Assembly (NCBI GenBank): GCA_030427245.1
Contig: JAUHXA010000003.1
Coordinates: 62,001 to 126,000, forward strand
Length of the DNA: 64,000 bases
Direction: 5' to 3'
Source: Bacteroidia bacterium
GTDB lineage: Bacteria; Bacteroidota; Bacteroidia; Chitinophagales; UBA2359
The notes below the pieces were generated by a model. It ran no database searches. It was given only the letters and a program-made list of their open reading frames with translations, and was not told where the DNA came from. This document shows, one piece after another, positions 1 to 8,284 of the stretch. The translations under genes and the position numbers were made by a program. Numbering within the stretch: position 1 is the first letter of the stretch; each line of letters begins with the position of its first letter.

Positions 1-651
1 TGCAAAAGCCACTCTTGCATTTGCTACCTTTCCATTTCTTACTTCAATAGCTGCCGCACAACCAACTAAAGCAAAACGAGAGGCGGGCTGCGGAAATTTG
101 CGGTAAACCGAATTTCTATTGGCAGCAGATTTGGGAATATAAATAGCGGTAATCAGTTCATTCTCTTCCATATCGGTCGAAAACAGACCTTGAAAAAAAT
201 CATCCGCATCTACTTCTCGTGTGCCTTCTGCATTTTGGATGATGATTTTTGCATTGGCAGCTAAAAGCAATGTGGGCCAATCTGCAGCAGGGTCGGCATG
301 GGCAATGTTGCCACCAATTGTACCAAAATTACGCACTTGCACATCCCCTACTTTGTTGGTTGCTTGCTCCAACATTGGAGCATGTTTTTTGATGATATCA
401 CTGCGACCAATATCAGCGTGAGTTGCACAAGCACCAATAATAATAAAATTTTCGGTTTCAGTGATACCTGATAATTCTTCGATGCCTGAAATATCAATCA
501 AATTTTCGGGTTCTGCCAAACGCAGTTTCATCATCGGTACAAGACTATGACCACCCGCAATAATTTTACATTCATCTTCATATTTATTGAGCAATTCTAT
601 AGCTTCCGCCACGCTGTTTGCTTTGTGATAAGATACTTTATAAGGAACCAT
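1..651 (-). CDS. coxM: CO/xanthine dehydrogenase family FAD-binding subunit (CoxM-like), partial
   Basis: The 217 visible codons are the N-terminal part of the FAD-binding (medium) subunit of a molybdenum hydroxylase; the C-terminus lies beyond the left edge. It begins MVPYKVSYHKANS. The family's two FAD pyrophosphate-binding segments are visible: IIAGGHSLVPMMKLR near residue 33, and the TIGGNIAHADPAAD stretch near residue 112. In the family this subunit passes electrons from the 2Fe-2S subunit to FAD and then to the electron chain, in the cytoplasm or at the inner membrane face. It lies 72 bases downstream of coxL on the same strand, giving the transcription order coxS-coxL-coxM. The family is certain; the true substrate (CO or another small molecule) is not, because the large subunit is form II. 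Confidence 0.9.
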   Translation of the reverse strand, partial: MVPYKVSYHKANSVAEAIELLNKYEDECKIIAGGHSLVPMMKLRLAEPENLIDISGIEELSGITETENFIIIGACATHADIGRSDIIKKHAPMLEQATNKVGDVQVRNFGTIGGNIAHADPAADWPTLLLAANAKIIIQNAEGTREVDADDFFQGLFSTDMEENELITAIYIPKSAANRNSVYRKFPQPASRFALVGCAAAIEVRNGKVANARVAFA

Positions 652-723
652 TTTTTGTTTATTTTATTTATTTTTCCAATTCAAACTTTTGAAGTTTTGC
701 TTCAAAGATGAAACTTCAAAAGC

Positions 724-3090
724 CTAATTTCCATTGATAACATTCCAAACTTTCTGAGAAGTGACAGGCATTTCGATGTCGTGAATACCATAAGGTGTAA
801 GCGCATCCATAACCGCATTGACTACTGCTGGAGTTGCTCCAATACAGCCTGCCTCTCCTGCACCCTTCACTCCCAGAGGGTTGTGTGGACAAGGGGTAAC
901 AGTTCTATCCACCTCAAAATTGGGTAAATCGTCTGCACGAGGCATCACATAATCCATGTAGGATGCATTCAACAACTGCCCTGATTCGTCATAAATCGTT
1001 CCTTCAAAAAGTGCTTGCCCAATACCTTGTGCCACGCCTCCATGAATTTGACCATCGACAATCATCGGATTGATAACATTTCCAACATCATCCACTGCAA
1101 TGAAACGTTTGAGTGTGACTTTGCCTGTATCTTTGTCAACTTCGACAATGGCAATATGTGCTCCAAAAGGATAGGTAAAGTTAGTTGGGTCGTAAAAACT
1201 GGAAAAATCAAGCCCAGGTTCTACACCTGTGGGATAGTCGTGAGGTACATAAGCCGTCAGTGAAATATCTCCAAAACTAATGGACTTATCTGTTCCTTTT
1301 ACAGTCCATTTGCCGCCCGCATATTCGAGGTCTTCGGCCGAACATTCCAGTTTATGGGCTGCAATTTTCGCCCCTTTTTCTAACACCTTTTCTATGCTTT
1401 TGACAATCGCACTTCCGCCTACGGCAAGACTTCGAGAACCATATGTTCCCATACCAAAAGCCACCGATTCGGAATCTCCATGTACGATTTCCACATCCTC
1501 CAATGGAATTCCAAATTTATCGGCTACTACCTGAGCAAAAGTCGTTTCATGTCCTTGACCATGCGAATGTGCGCCTGTGAAAACGCTTACTTTGCCTGTC
1601 GGCTGAACTCGTACTTGTGCCGATTCGTACAAACCTGCTCTTGCGCCTAAAGAACCTACTACTGCAGATGGTGCAATGCCACAAGCTTCAATATAAGTTG
1701 AGAATCCAATCCCCAACAATTTGCCGTTTTCACGAGCCGCTTTTTGTTCAGCTCTGAAATCTTCATAGCCTACCATCTTCAATGCTTTGTGCAATACTTC
1801 ATGATAGTTTCCGCTATCGTATTGAAGGGCAACTTGTGTTTGGTAGCCTTCTTGAGTGACTCCATCAAAAGGTTGAATGAAATTTTTGAGTCGCAATTCG
1901 GCTGGGTCTGTACCCATTTCCAAAGCAGCTGTATCCAACAATCTTTCCAAAAGATAGGTTGCTTCTGGACGACCTGCTCCACGATAAGCATCTACTGCTG
2001 TGGTGTGGGTAAACACTGCTTCTAAATCTATGTGAATCAAAGGAGTTGTGTAAAGCCCTTGCAGTAAAGTTCCATGAAGCCATGTAGGAACGGCAGGAGC
2101 AAATGTAGAAAGATATGCACCTAAGTTGGCGTAAGTTTTGACCCGCAAGGCAGTGATTTTACCATCTTTGTCAAAGCCCATTTCGGCTTTTGTTACGTGA
2201 TCACGACCATGTGCATCTGTCACAAAACTTTCGCTGCGCTCGGCAGTCCATTTGATGGGGCGACCAATTTGTTTGGAAGCCCAAGTCACCAATGCTTCTT
2301 CGATGTAATGAAAAATTTTGCTTCCAAATCCTCCGCCTACGTCTGGTGAAACGACCCGTACTTTGTGTTCGGGAATCCCCAATACGAAAGCACACATCAA
2401 CAAACGGGTCAAATGTGGATTTTGTGAAGTTGTATATAAAGTATATCTATCGTTGTGTCCTTCAAAATGTCCGATTGCAGAACGGGGTTCGATGGCATTC
2501 GGAATAACTCTTTGGTTGATAAAGTCTAAAGTAGTGACATGATGTGAGCCTTCAATAGCAGCGTCCACTTCCGCTTTCGGATTACCCAATTCCCAATCAA
2601 AACATAGGTTGTTGGGTGCATCTTCGTGTACAAGTGGCGCACCTTCCTGTGTAGCAGCTTTGGCATTGACTACGGCAGGTAATACTTCGTAATCCACCAT
2701 GACACTTTCAGCAGCATCCTTAGCTTGTGCATAGGTTTCAGCGATTACCACGGCTACCGCATCACCTGCATGTCGCACTTTATCAGCAACCAAAAGAGGG
2801 TGAGGCGGCTCTTTCATGGTATCACCATTCTTGAAGTCGACTTGCCATCCACAAGGCACACCATTGATGCCTGATTCTGCAATGTCTTTTCCTGTATAGA
2901 TTTTGACTACACCATCCATCTCGGAGGCACTCGAAATATCTACGCTTTTGATATTGGCATGAGCATAAGGGCTTCTAACGAAATAAGCGAATGTCATCTG
3001 GGGCAATACAATGTCATCAGTATATCTACCTTTGCCCGTAATGAATCTTTTATCTTCGACACGTTTGACCGAAGTTCCAATGAGGGTCAT
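724..3090 (-). CDS. coxL: Form II CO-dehydrogenase-like molybdopterin-binding large subunit (CoxL)
   Basis: This 788-residue protein is the molybdenum-cofactor subunit of a xanthine/CO dehydrogenase-type hydroxylase. It opens with the family's TSVKRVEDKRFITGKGRYTD segment, has the molybdopterin-contact glycine loop PDVGGGFGSK near residue 250, and carries the active-site loop AYRGAGR near residue 367. It ends with the GVKGAGEAG segment that holds the catalytic glutamate near residue 743. In true CO-oxidising (form I) enzymes the active-site loop is AYxCSFR with a copper-binding cysteine. Here it is the form II version without that cysteine, so CO oxidation should not be assumed. Length and both ends fit the family. 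It lies between coxS (113 bases upstream) and coxM (72 bases downstream). Confidence 0.93.
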   Translation of the reverse strand: MTLIGTSVKRVEDKRFITGKGRYTDDIVLPQMTFAYFVRSPYAHANIKSVDISSASEMDGVVKIYTGKDIAESGINGVPCGWQVDFKNGDTMKEPPHPLLVADKVRHAGDAVAVVIAETYAQAKDAAESVMVDYEVLPAVVNAKAATQEGAPLVHEDAPNNLCFDWELGNPKAEVDAAIEGSHHVTTLDFINQRVIPNAIEPRSAIGHFEGHNDRYTLYTTSQNPHLTRLLMCAFVLGIPEHKVRVVSPDVGGGFGSKIFHYIEEALVTWASKQIGRPIKWTAERSESFVTDAHGRDHVTKAEMGFDKDGKITALRVKTYANLGAYLSTFAPAVPTWLHGTLLQGLYTTPLIHIDLEAVFTHTTAVDAYRGAGRPEATYLLERLLDTAALEMGTDPAELRLKNFIQPFDGVTQEGYQTQVALQYDSGNYHEVLHKALKMVGYEDFRAEQKAARENGKLLGIGFSTYIEACGIAPSAVVGSLGARAGLYESAQVRVQPTGKVSVFTGAHSHGQGHETTFAQVVADKFGIPLEDVEIVHGDSESVAFGMGTYGSRSLAVGGSAIVKSIEKVLEKGAKIAAHKLECSAEDLEYAGGKWTVKGTDKSISFGDISLTAYVPHDYPTGVEPGLDFSSFYDPTNFTYPFGAHIAIVEVDKDTGKVTLKRFIAVDDVGNVINPMIVDGQIHGGVAQGIGQALFEGTIYDESGQLLNASYMDYVMPRADDLPNFEVDRTVTPCPHNPLGVKGAGEAGCIGATPAVVNAVMDALTPYGIHDIEMPVTSQKVWNVINGN

Positions 3091-3203
3091 ATTTGTTTGT
3101 TTTATGAAGTTTAGAAAAAATGGTGTGATGGGAGGACTGTAGGAATAGCATCATAGTGTGATGGTAAAAGGCAAACAACCCGCACAATCTTACAATTGTT
3201 AGG

Positions 3204-3677
3204 TCAAGATGCTTGCATTTTGTTTGCAGCATATTGAACCGATTTCACGATGTTATGATAACCTGTGCATCTACAAAAATTACCTTCAAGAGCTTCTCGA
3301 ATTTCATGTTCGTTTGGAGAAGGATTGTGAGAAAGTAAATCGGCCGCAGTCATAATCATACCTGGCGTACAAAAACCACATTGAAGTCCATGTTCTTGGT
3401 GAAAGCCTTCTTGAAGTGGATGTAAAGCACCATTTTCAGCCATTCCTTCAATGGTTTTAACTGATTTTCCATTAGCTTGCACCGCAAGCATGGTGCAAGA
3501 CTTTAAGGCTTTACCATCCAGCAAAACAGTACATGCACCACAACTGCTTGTATCGCAGCCAATATGCGTACCGGTCAACCTGAGTTCGTCTCGAAGAAAT
3601 TGTACCAATAACATTCGAGGTTCTACATTTTGTTTGTAAAGTTTTCCATTTACGGTTAGAGAAACTTCTACCTGCAT
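3204..3677 (-). CDS. coxS: CO/xanthine dehydrogenase family 2Fe-2S subunit (CoxS)
   Basis: The 157-residue iron-sulfur subunit is full length for the family. The N-terminal plant-type ferredoxin cluster is seen as [16 protein letters not shown] followed by a fourth cysteine (KSC) near residue 62. The C-terminal helical cluster domain shows [10 protein letters not shown] and then the [12 protein letters not shown] motif. It carries electrons from the molybdenum centre to the FAD subunit. It is the first gene of the minus-strand operon coxS-coxL-coxM. The start [11 protein letters not shown] fits homologues, and there is no signal peptide, in keeping with a cytoplasmic enzyme. Confidence 0.94.
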   Translation of the reverse strand: MQVEVSLTVNGKLYKQNVEPRMLLVQFLRDELRLTGTHIGCDTSSCGACTVLLDGKALKSCTMLAVQANGKSVKTIEGMAENGALHPLQEGFHQEHGLQCGFCTPGMIMTAADLLSHNPSPNEHEIREALEGNFCRCTGYHNIVKSVQYAANKMQAS

Positions 3678-4083
3678 ATAATTAAGAGTTTTAGGTTTGG
3701 TGAGAAAATTCGTCTAAATTTAGTTTTTTTTACTAAAAAAAACCAATTATTTTCTCTTAAAATTTAATAAAAAAACAAATCTGTCTTGAAAGAACTATTT
3801 GCACAAAAAAGAATTTTTATTTTCGATGCCTTTGGTACACTCTTCAAAACCAGTAACTTTTTCTCCATCTTCTTTTTTCAAATCATCTAACATTGTTTTC
3901 TTCTTTCAATGTCATCAAATCTTGCAGCAAAAACTTCAATTCATTATTTATTTCATTGTTTCAAGTGCAAGTTCCCCTTTTATTATAGCAGGGACATATG
4001 GAGGTGTAAACAGAGCAGAAGACTCTGTTGAGATTAGCTATCAAGTTGCATCCCCAAAAATTCCTACCTTGGGAGTTTTTTAC
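3678..4083. other. Intergenic region, no gene supported
   Basis: This 406-base stretch separates the coxS start from the stop of the 212-residue gene. The first 110 bases are very AT-rich and should hold the coxS promoter. A weak hairpin (ACAGAG/CTCTGT, 4010-4028) has no T-tract on either strand. A 110-codon plus-strand frame crosses the region and runs into the neighbouring gene, but nothing in it looks like protein. Confidence 0.5.
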
Positions 4084-4722
4084 CTAAGGCTTAGGCATCC
4101 AATCTTTATGCACAAAAAACTCTTGAAGTAGGGTTTGTTTGTCATTACTCAATTTGAAGTAATAACGACCTGGTGCCTGAATATTAGTATCCTGCAAGGT
4201 CAATGTGAAATCAATACTTGCTTCGGGAATGATGCTTGTCCAAACCACTTGTCTTTGATTGTTTTCGATTGCCAAAGAAAAGTCGGAAGAAATAGGTTCA
4301 CTGAAGGTCAGCACCATGTCTTCTACGGCCATATCCCATTCTTTTTCTGTGACAATCAAAGGAATATCGTTTCCTCTATGTGCGTGCGCTAATAAGGGTT
4401 CATAGGTAACAACAGGTCGAAACAAAGCCGCCAATTGCTCCAATGTATAATCTGCTTTATCAAAAAAGCCCTTCCAAAGGTTTTGAAGACCCTCCATTTT
4501 TTCTTCTTGCTGAATCGTTTTTTCTAAAGACTTCAATTCCTGCAAAACGGCCTTGTCACCAAAGTCCTCCAAGCCTACCATGAAATCTTCAAAATAGCCC
4601 ACCAATTCCTTGAAATCAGCATCTGTTTTCATAGATTTATCAAATATTGCTTGTTCTTCTTCGGTCAACTTTCCTGCAAAATGCCTTTCCAGTAATTCTA
4701 AATTATTATTCTCAGCAAACAT
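4084..4722 (-). CDS. Soluble protein paired with ECF sigma factor; candidate anti-sigma or sigma partner
   Basis: This 212-residue protein starts two bases after the stop of the ECF sigma gene, so the pair is almost certainly co-transcribed and translationally close. The N-terminal 75 residues are charged and helical (LERHFAGKLTEEEQAIFDKS), a pattern seen at the N-terminus of many Bacteroidota anti-sigma proteins. The C-terminal 110 residues look beta-rich (DMVLTFSEPISSDFSLAI, APGRYYFKLSND). No membrane segment, signal peptide or zinc-binding HxxxCxxC motif is visible, so it is not a standard membrane anti-sigma factor. I do not recognise the family. The anti-sigma or partner role is inferred from position and N-terminal composition only. 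Confidence 0.6.
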   Translation of the reverse strand: MFAENNNLELLERHFAGKLTEEEQAIFDKSMKTDADFKELVGYFEDFMVGLEDFGDKAVLQELKSLEKTIQQEEKMEGLQNLWKGFFDKADYTLEQLAALFRPVVTYEPLLAHAHRGNDIPLIVTEKEWDMAVEDMVLTFSEPISSDFSLAIENNQRQVVWTSIIPEASIDFTLTLQDTNIQAPGRYYFKLSNDKQTLLQEFFVHKDWMPKP

Positions 4723-4724
4723 CG

Positions 4725-5309
4725 TTATGCGGTTTTTATATGTTGATAAACCATTTTCTTAAGTGCTTCCATGCAGCGTCCTTTCATCGCTTTCACGACA
4801 TTCACGCTTTTGTAATTTAGTTTTTCTGCGACCTCTTTTAGCCTTAGATTTTCATAATAAAACGAAAATAGAATGCTCCTGCATGAAGGACGCATTTTAG
4901 ACAACAATTGAGAGACAAGTTGTTGCCTTTCAGACATTGAATCAAGGTTTGAAGGATTGACTATTAGCTCTTTTACCGGCAAATCTTCTATTTCCATAGC
5001 AGACGTTTTAACTTTGTGTTGTCGGTTTCGATACAACCATACTCGCTTGCCGATAGCAAACAAATAGGTTTTGATACCACTCTTCAAGTCGTCTAAACGT
5101 CCAGATTTCGCATTTTTGTAGAGAGCCAATACACTTTCCTGAAACACATCCAAAGCCATGTCTTGATTGCAGCTCGTTTGTTGAGTCAGCCAATTTACAA
5201 ACGGCTTGCGGTAAGCCCGATAAACCAATTCTAATGCCTTAGAATCTCCTGACTTTACCGCTTCAATCCATTGAGTCTTATTTTTTTCGAGTTGAATAGC
5301 GTAATCCAT
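4725..5309 (-). CDS. ECF-type RNA polymerase sigma factor
   Basis: A 194-residue sigma-70 family protein of the extracytoplasmic-function group. Region 2 is visible as LVYRAYRKPFVNWL and then MALDVFQESVLALYKN, the usual DxFQE-type helix. Region 4 is a helix-turn-helix around RSILFSFYYENLRLKEVAEKL near residues 140-170. Region 3 is absent, as in all ECF factors. The gene is the first of a two-gene unit with the 212-residue partner. Its own upstream region holds a GTTAAC-14-GGCAAC element closely similar in layout to the element in front of four secreted-protein genes just to the right, which suggests autoregulation and a local regulon. The start MDYAIQLEKNK gives a normal length. Confidence 0.9.
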   Translation of the reverse strand: MDYAIQLEKNKTQWIEAVKSGDSKALELVYRAYRKPFVNWLTQQTSCNQDMALDVFQESVLALYKNAKSGRLDDLKSGIKTYLFAIGKRVWLYRNRQHKVKTSAMEIEDLPVKELIVNPSNLDSMSERQQLVSQLLSKMRPSCRSILFSFYYENLRLKEVAEKLNYKSVNVVKAMKGRCMEALKKMVYQHIKTA

Positions 5310-5330
5310 ATACCATCGTCTAATTAATTA

Positions 5331-5356
5331 GTTGCCAAAATTACGAATAGGTTAAC
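5331..5356 (-). promoter_or_regulatory. Candidate ECF-type promoter of the sigma gene
   Basis: Read on the minus strand, GTTAACCT is followed, with 14 bases between the hexamers, by GGCAAC, which ends 21 bases before the sigma start codon. The four genes to the right have GYTARC-14-TGCAAT. The first hexamer and the spacing match exactly, and GCAA is shared in the second. It is weaker than the other four copies and could be chance, but the position fits a promoter. Confidence 0.45.
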
Positions 5357-5502
5357 TATTTAGAACAAAAAAAATGAAAAAGGTGACATTTTTCTATTCT
5401 CCCCAACCCACTCAACTCAACTCCACCTTCACCTCTCAATCCTCTGATAGTCAATTTGTCAAAAATATTTTTTTAAAAAAAGTGATTTTTTTCCTTCAAT
5501 CT

Positions 5503-5540
5503 GCTAGCCTTTTTTCCAAAACTGCAATAAAGGAGTGAAC
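5503..5540 (+). promoter_or_regulatory. Shared upstream element, copy 1 (long form)
   Basis: GCTAGC, 14 bases, TGCAATAAAGGAGTGAAC, ending 53 bases before the lectin start codon. An A-tract ending AGTGA sits about 20 bases upstream. The 38-base element matches three others at 7269, 11449 and 12601 with identical internal spacing. The layout fits an ECF-type -35/-10 pair rather than the standard Bacteroidota TTTG/TAnnTTTG promoter. Confidence 0.7.
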
Positions 5541-5593
5541 GCAATCAACACACTCAATTCACAATTTTAAATAACCTCAAAATCATTCAACAA

Positions 5594-7141
5594 ATGAAAA
5601 AGTACTCTTTACTCACCACCTTCATCTTTCTCTATTTCTTGCTATATCATCACACAATGTTAGCGCAAATAGACCCCAGCAAACACTATCAAATCGTCTT
5701 TGACACAGGCAAAGCACTCGATATAGGAGGCGCACCTGGGGTCAATACCCCCGTTGTTCAATGGGATGCAGACCCTACGGGCAACAATATCAATCAGCTT
5801 TGGAAATTTTCGGTAGTACCTGGTTCGGATGGATCCAACTTTTATATCCAATCTGTCAAAACAGAAAAATACCTCCAAGTACAAGACCTCGACCACGCAT
5901 CTTGGACAGAAAAGGGAAAGTACAAGCTCAAAGGTAAACCCTTCCAAAAAACAGCTTGGCAAATGAAAGTAGTAGAAAAAGGGACGGTAGTAGTCTTGGA
6001 CGAACGAGAAACCAATACCTTAAAAGCTACTGCCCAACAATGGAGATATGTGCAAGTTCCTGGAAATCCACAAAGACAATGCTTCCAAAACTTAGCAAGT
6101 GGGCAAGCACTAGAAGTAGCAGGTGGAGAAGCCAATAAAAATGGAGGTAGAATACAGCAATGGGACCTTAACTATGGAGTCACTCAAAGGCTTCAATTGA
6201 AAACAAAAATAATCATCCCCACTACTGCTCCTCCAACCGCTGAAAGCCCCAAAACAGAAACCTATTACTATCTCCAATTTCGCCACAGTGGAAAAGTATT
6301 GGACAATACAGGTCGCTTAGAAAACGGTGTAACTGCTATTCAATGGGGAATGGCTGGCAATCAAAACCAAGCATGGAAATTGGTGGGGTCGGGAGATGGA
6401 AGCTACTACTACATTCAAAGCCTCAGAAGCAATAAGATACTCGAAGTAAAAGACGGAGCTGTCCACAACGGAGCCGAAATCATACAAAATGACCGAAACA
6501 ATCAAGACCATCAAAAATGGGGACTGGCTCATACTGATAACAACTATTTTCAACTCATAAACAAAAAATCGGGAAAAGTTTTGGATGTAGCTGGCATCTC
6601 ACACAACGATGGTACTAAAATGACTCAATGGGAAGCGATTGCAGGAGGCGGAAATCAACAAGTCAAGTTCGTGCCACATCCAGCCAAAGCACCCGTTGAT
6701 GCTATAATGGGAGCTTGGTACTTCTTTCAGTTCAAGCACAGTGCAAAAGTAATGGACAATACTGGCAAGCTAGAAAACGGCGTAACCGCTATTCAATGGG
6801 GATTGGCTCCTGGAAACGAAAATCAAGCATGGCGAATGGTCAGCTTAAACCCAAATACTCCTTACTTCTATATCGAAAGCAAAAAGAGCGGAAAAGTATT
6901 GGAAGTGAAAGATGGTAGTATGGACGGTGCAGCAGAATTGGTGCAAAATCCATATACAGGAGCAGACCATCAGCTATGGCACATGCCTGCAATGGCACAG
7001 AATGGCTACGATAGAATCTACAACAAAAAAACAGGAAAATGCCTAGATGTATTTGAAATTTCTCACAATGATGGAGCCAAAATGATTCAATGGGAAGCAG
7101 CAGGTGACAACCAATTGATTCGATTTATTCCCTTTTATTAA
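5594..7141 (+). CDS. Secreted protein with three ricin-B-type lectin domains
   Basis: This 515-residue protein has an N-terminal signal peptide (MKKYSLLTTFIFLYFLLYHH...MLAQ, about 25 residues) and then three tandem ricin-type beta-trefoil domains, roughly residues 28-205, 220-365 and 372-515. The Q-x-W signature recurs (NQLWKF, NQAWKL, HQKWGL, NQAWRM, HQLWHM), and the second and third domains are close duplicates (both contain LENGVTAIQWG). Ricin-B domains bind galactose-type and other glycans. No catalytic domain and no T9SS tail are visible, so it is a pure lectin, exported at least to the periplasm. It has shared element copy 1 upstream and a 115-base hairpin repeat starting at its stop codon. 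Confidence 0.9.
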   Translation: MKKYSLLTTFIFLYFLLYHHTMLAQIDPSKHYQIVFDTGKALDIGGAPGVNTPVVQWDADPTGNNINQLWKFSVVPGSDGSNFYIQSVKTEKYLQVQDLDHASWTEKGKYKLKGKPFQKTAWQMKVVEKGTVVVLDERETNTLKATAQQWRYVQVPGNPQRQCFQNLASGQALEVAGGEANKNGGRIQQWDLNYGVTQRLQLKTKIIIPTTAPPTAESPKTETYYYLQFRHSGKVLDNTGRLENGVTAIQWGMAGNQNQAWKLVGSGDGSYYYIQSLRSNKILEVKDGAVHNGAEIIQNDRNNQDHQKWGLAHTDNNYFQLINKKSGKVLDVAGISHNDGTKMTQWEAIAGGGNQQVKFVPHPAKAPVDAIMGAWYFFQFKHSAKVMDNTGKLENGVTAIQWGLAPGNENQAWRMVSLNPNTPYFYIESKKSGKVLEVKDGSMDGAAELVQNPYTGADHQLWHMPAMAQNGYDRIYNKKTGKCLDVFEISHNDGAKMIQWEAAGDNQLIRFIPFY

Positions 7142-7254
7142 AAAAGAAAAAATAACTCCCCGACCAATATTCCCCTTTTGAAAAGCTTGTCCCGATTTCT
7201 CGGTGGGGGTTGGGGTATGTTAGCAAAAAAAGCGGGGAGCTATTTTTTTACCGT
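7139..7254 (-). repeat. Dispersed inverted-repeat element R1, copy 1 (diverged)
   Basis: This is the same element as at 34674-34796 and 44991-45113, in the opposite orientation and about 90% alike. The ends form arms (ATAACTCCCCG / CGGGGAGCTAT) that stay complementary although the bases differ from the other copies, so the hairpin is conserved rather than the sequence. It overlaps the lectin stop codon and may serve as its terminator. Confidence 0.75.
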
Positions 7255-7268
7255 TTTTTTTAAAAAAA

Positions 7269-7306
7269 GTTAACCTTTTCTTCAAACCTGCAATAAAGAA
7301 GTGAAC
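7269..7306 (+). promoter_or_regulatory. Shared upstream element, copy 2 (short form)
   Basis: GTTAAC, 14 bases, TGCAATAAAGAAGTGAAC, ending 44 bases before the tectonin start codon. Here the A-tract abuts the first hexamer directly (AAAAAAAGTTAAC). It is nearly identical to copy 3 at 11449. Confidence 0.7.
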
Positions 7307-7350
7307 ACCCAAAATTTCAAAATTCAATTAACCTTTAAAAAATAACAACA

Positions 7351-8190
7351 ATGAAGACTTTAACAACAACTTTTGCACTTGTATTTTTCTTCTTTTGTGC
7401 TTACAGCACTACTGCCTTTGCTCAAACCAATTGGACTAAAATTGGCGATAATGGAAAACAAATAGTCAGCGAAGATGGCTATATTTATTATGTCGATAAT
7501 AAAGACCATGCCGTTTGGATGTACGATGGTGAACCAGGCAAATGGATAAAACTGGGAGGCAAGGCACTCCAAATAGCTGCCGATGGAGATGTAGTATATT
7601 ACATTCATCAAGACACCAATGATATCTACATGTACGATGGTAGCAATTGGTCTAAAATTGGTGAAAAAGGACTTCACTTAACTGCTGATAATGGTGAGTT
7701 GTACCAAATCAGTTCTACCAACAATGATATTTTGAAATACAACGGAACTCCCAACAGTTGGAGTAAGATTGGTGCTCGTGGTCGTCAAATAGCCGCAGAT
7801 GGAGATAATGTATTCTGCATAAGTTCAGATTACACTATTTGGAAATATAGTGGCACTTCTGATATATGGCATAAAATTGGCGGAGACTGCCTTCAATTGG
7901 CAGCAGCAGGCAACAAATTATATTGTATGAGTTCAAATGCTGATGAAATATGGATGTACACTGGCAATGGAGGTACCTGGACTAAAATTGGCGAAAGAAG
8001 TGGTCAATTGGTTGCTGTTCCGAATCAACTTTACTGTATCGGAACAAGACACAGTGATATTTGGAAATACAACGGAACGCCTGAAAACTGGACTAAAATT
8101 GGAGGTGAGACAGCCCAAATTGCCATAGGCTTAGATAATTTATTGTCTATCAAAAAAAATGATGCCTCTATTTGGAGTATCACAGAGTAA
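7351..8190 (+). CDS. Secreted tectonin-type six-bladed beta-propeller lectin
   Basis: A 279-residue protein with a signal peptide (cut after STTAFAQ, about residue 25) and then only tectonin-type repeats of about 39 residues. Seven W-x-K-(I/L)-G motifs occur (NWTKIG, KWIKLGG, NWSKIG, SWSKIG, WHKIGG, TWTKIG, NWTKIGG), the last closing the ring, as expected for a six-bladed propeller. Each blade also has an I-W-K/M-Y strand (VWMYDG, ILKYNG, IWKYSG). Tectonins bind lipopolysaccharide or methylated glycans in other organisms. The protein is a paralogue of the gene at 11545 and carries the same upstream element. No enzyme domain is visible. Confidence 0.87.
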   Translation: MKTLTTTFALVFFFFCAYSTTAFAQTNWTKIGDNGKQIVSEDGYIYYVDNKDHAVWMYDGEPGKWIKLGGKALQIAADGDVVYYIHQDTNDIYMYDGSNWSKIGEKGLHLTADNGELYQISSTNNDILKYNGTPNSWSKIGARGRQIAADGDNVFCISSDYTIWKYSGTSDIWHKIGGDCLQLAAAGNKLYCMSSNADEIWMYTGNGGTWTKIGERSGQLVAVPNQLYCIGTRHSDIWKYNGTPENWTKIGGETAQIAIGLDNLLSIKKNDASIWSITE

Positions 8191-8233
8191 GAAAAGCGCA
8201 ATAGAACACTATTCGATTCTTCAATCTAATGAA

Positions 8234-8274
8234 ATGACGCTCTCTATCAATGAGAAGCGTCATTTTATTTTTTT
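8234..8274 (+). terminator. Rho-independent terminator after tectonin gene
   Basis: The stem ATGACGCT / AGCGTCAT with a short loop is followed by a T-rich run (TTTTATTTTTTT). It lies 43 bases after the tectonin stop and before the convergent CHAT gene. Confidence 0.75.
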
Positions 8275-8284
8275 ACTAAAAATC

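Noticed and set aside
724-3677. Naming the locus a carbon monoxide dehydrogenase
   Set aside because: The large subunit is form II (AYRGAGR), so only family-level naming is supported.
4010-4028. ACAGAG/CTCTGT hairpin as terminator of the sigma partner gene
   Set aside because: The stem is only six bases, has no T-tract on either strand, and lies about 55 bases past the stop.
3799-4131. 110-codon plus-strand frame between coxS and the sigma partner gene
   Set aside because: It overlaps the real minus-strand gene, is composed of Phe/Ser/Ile-rich translation of AT-rich DNA, and has no motif.
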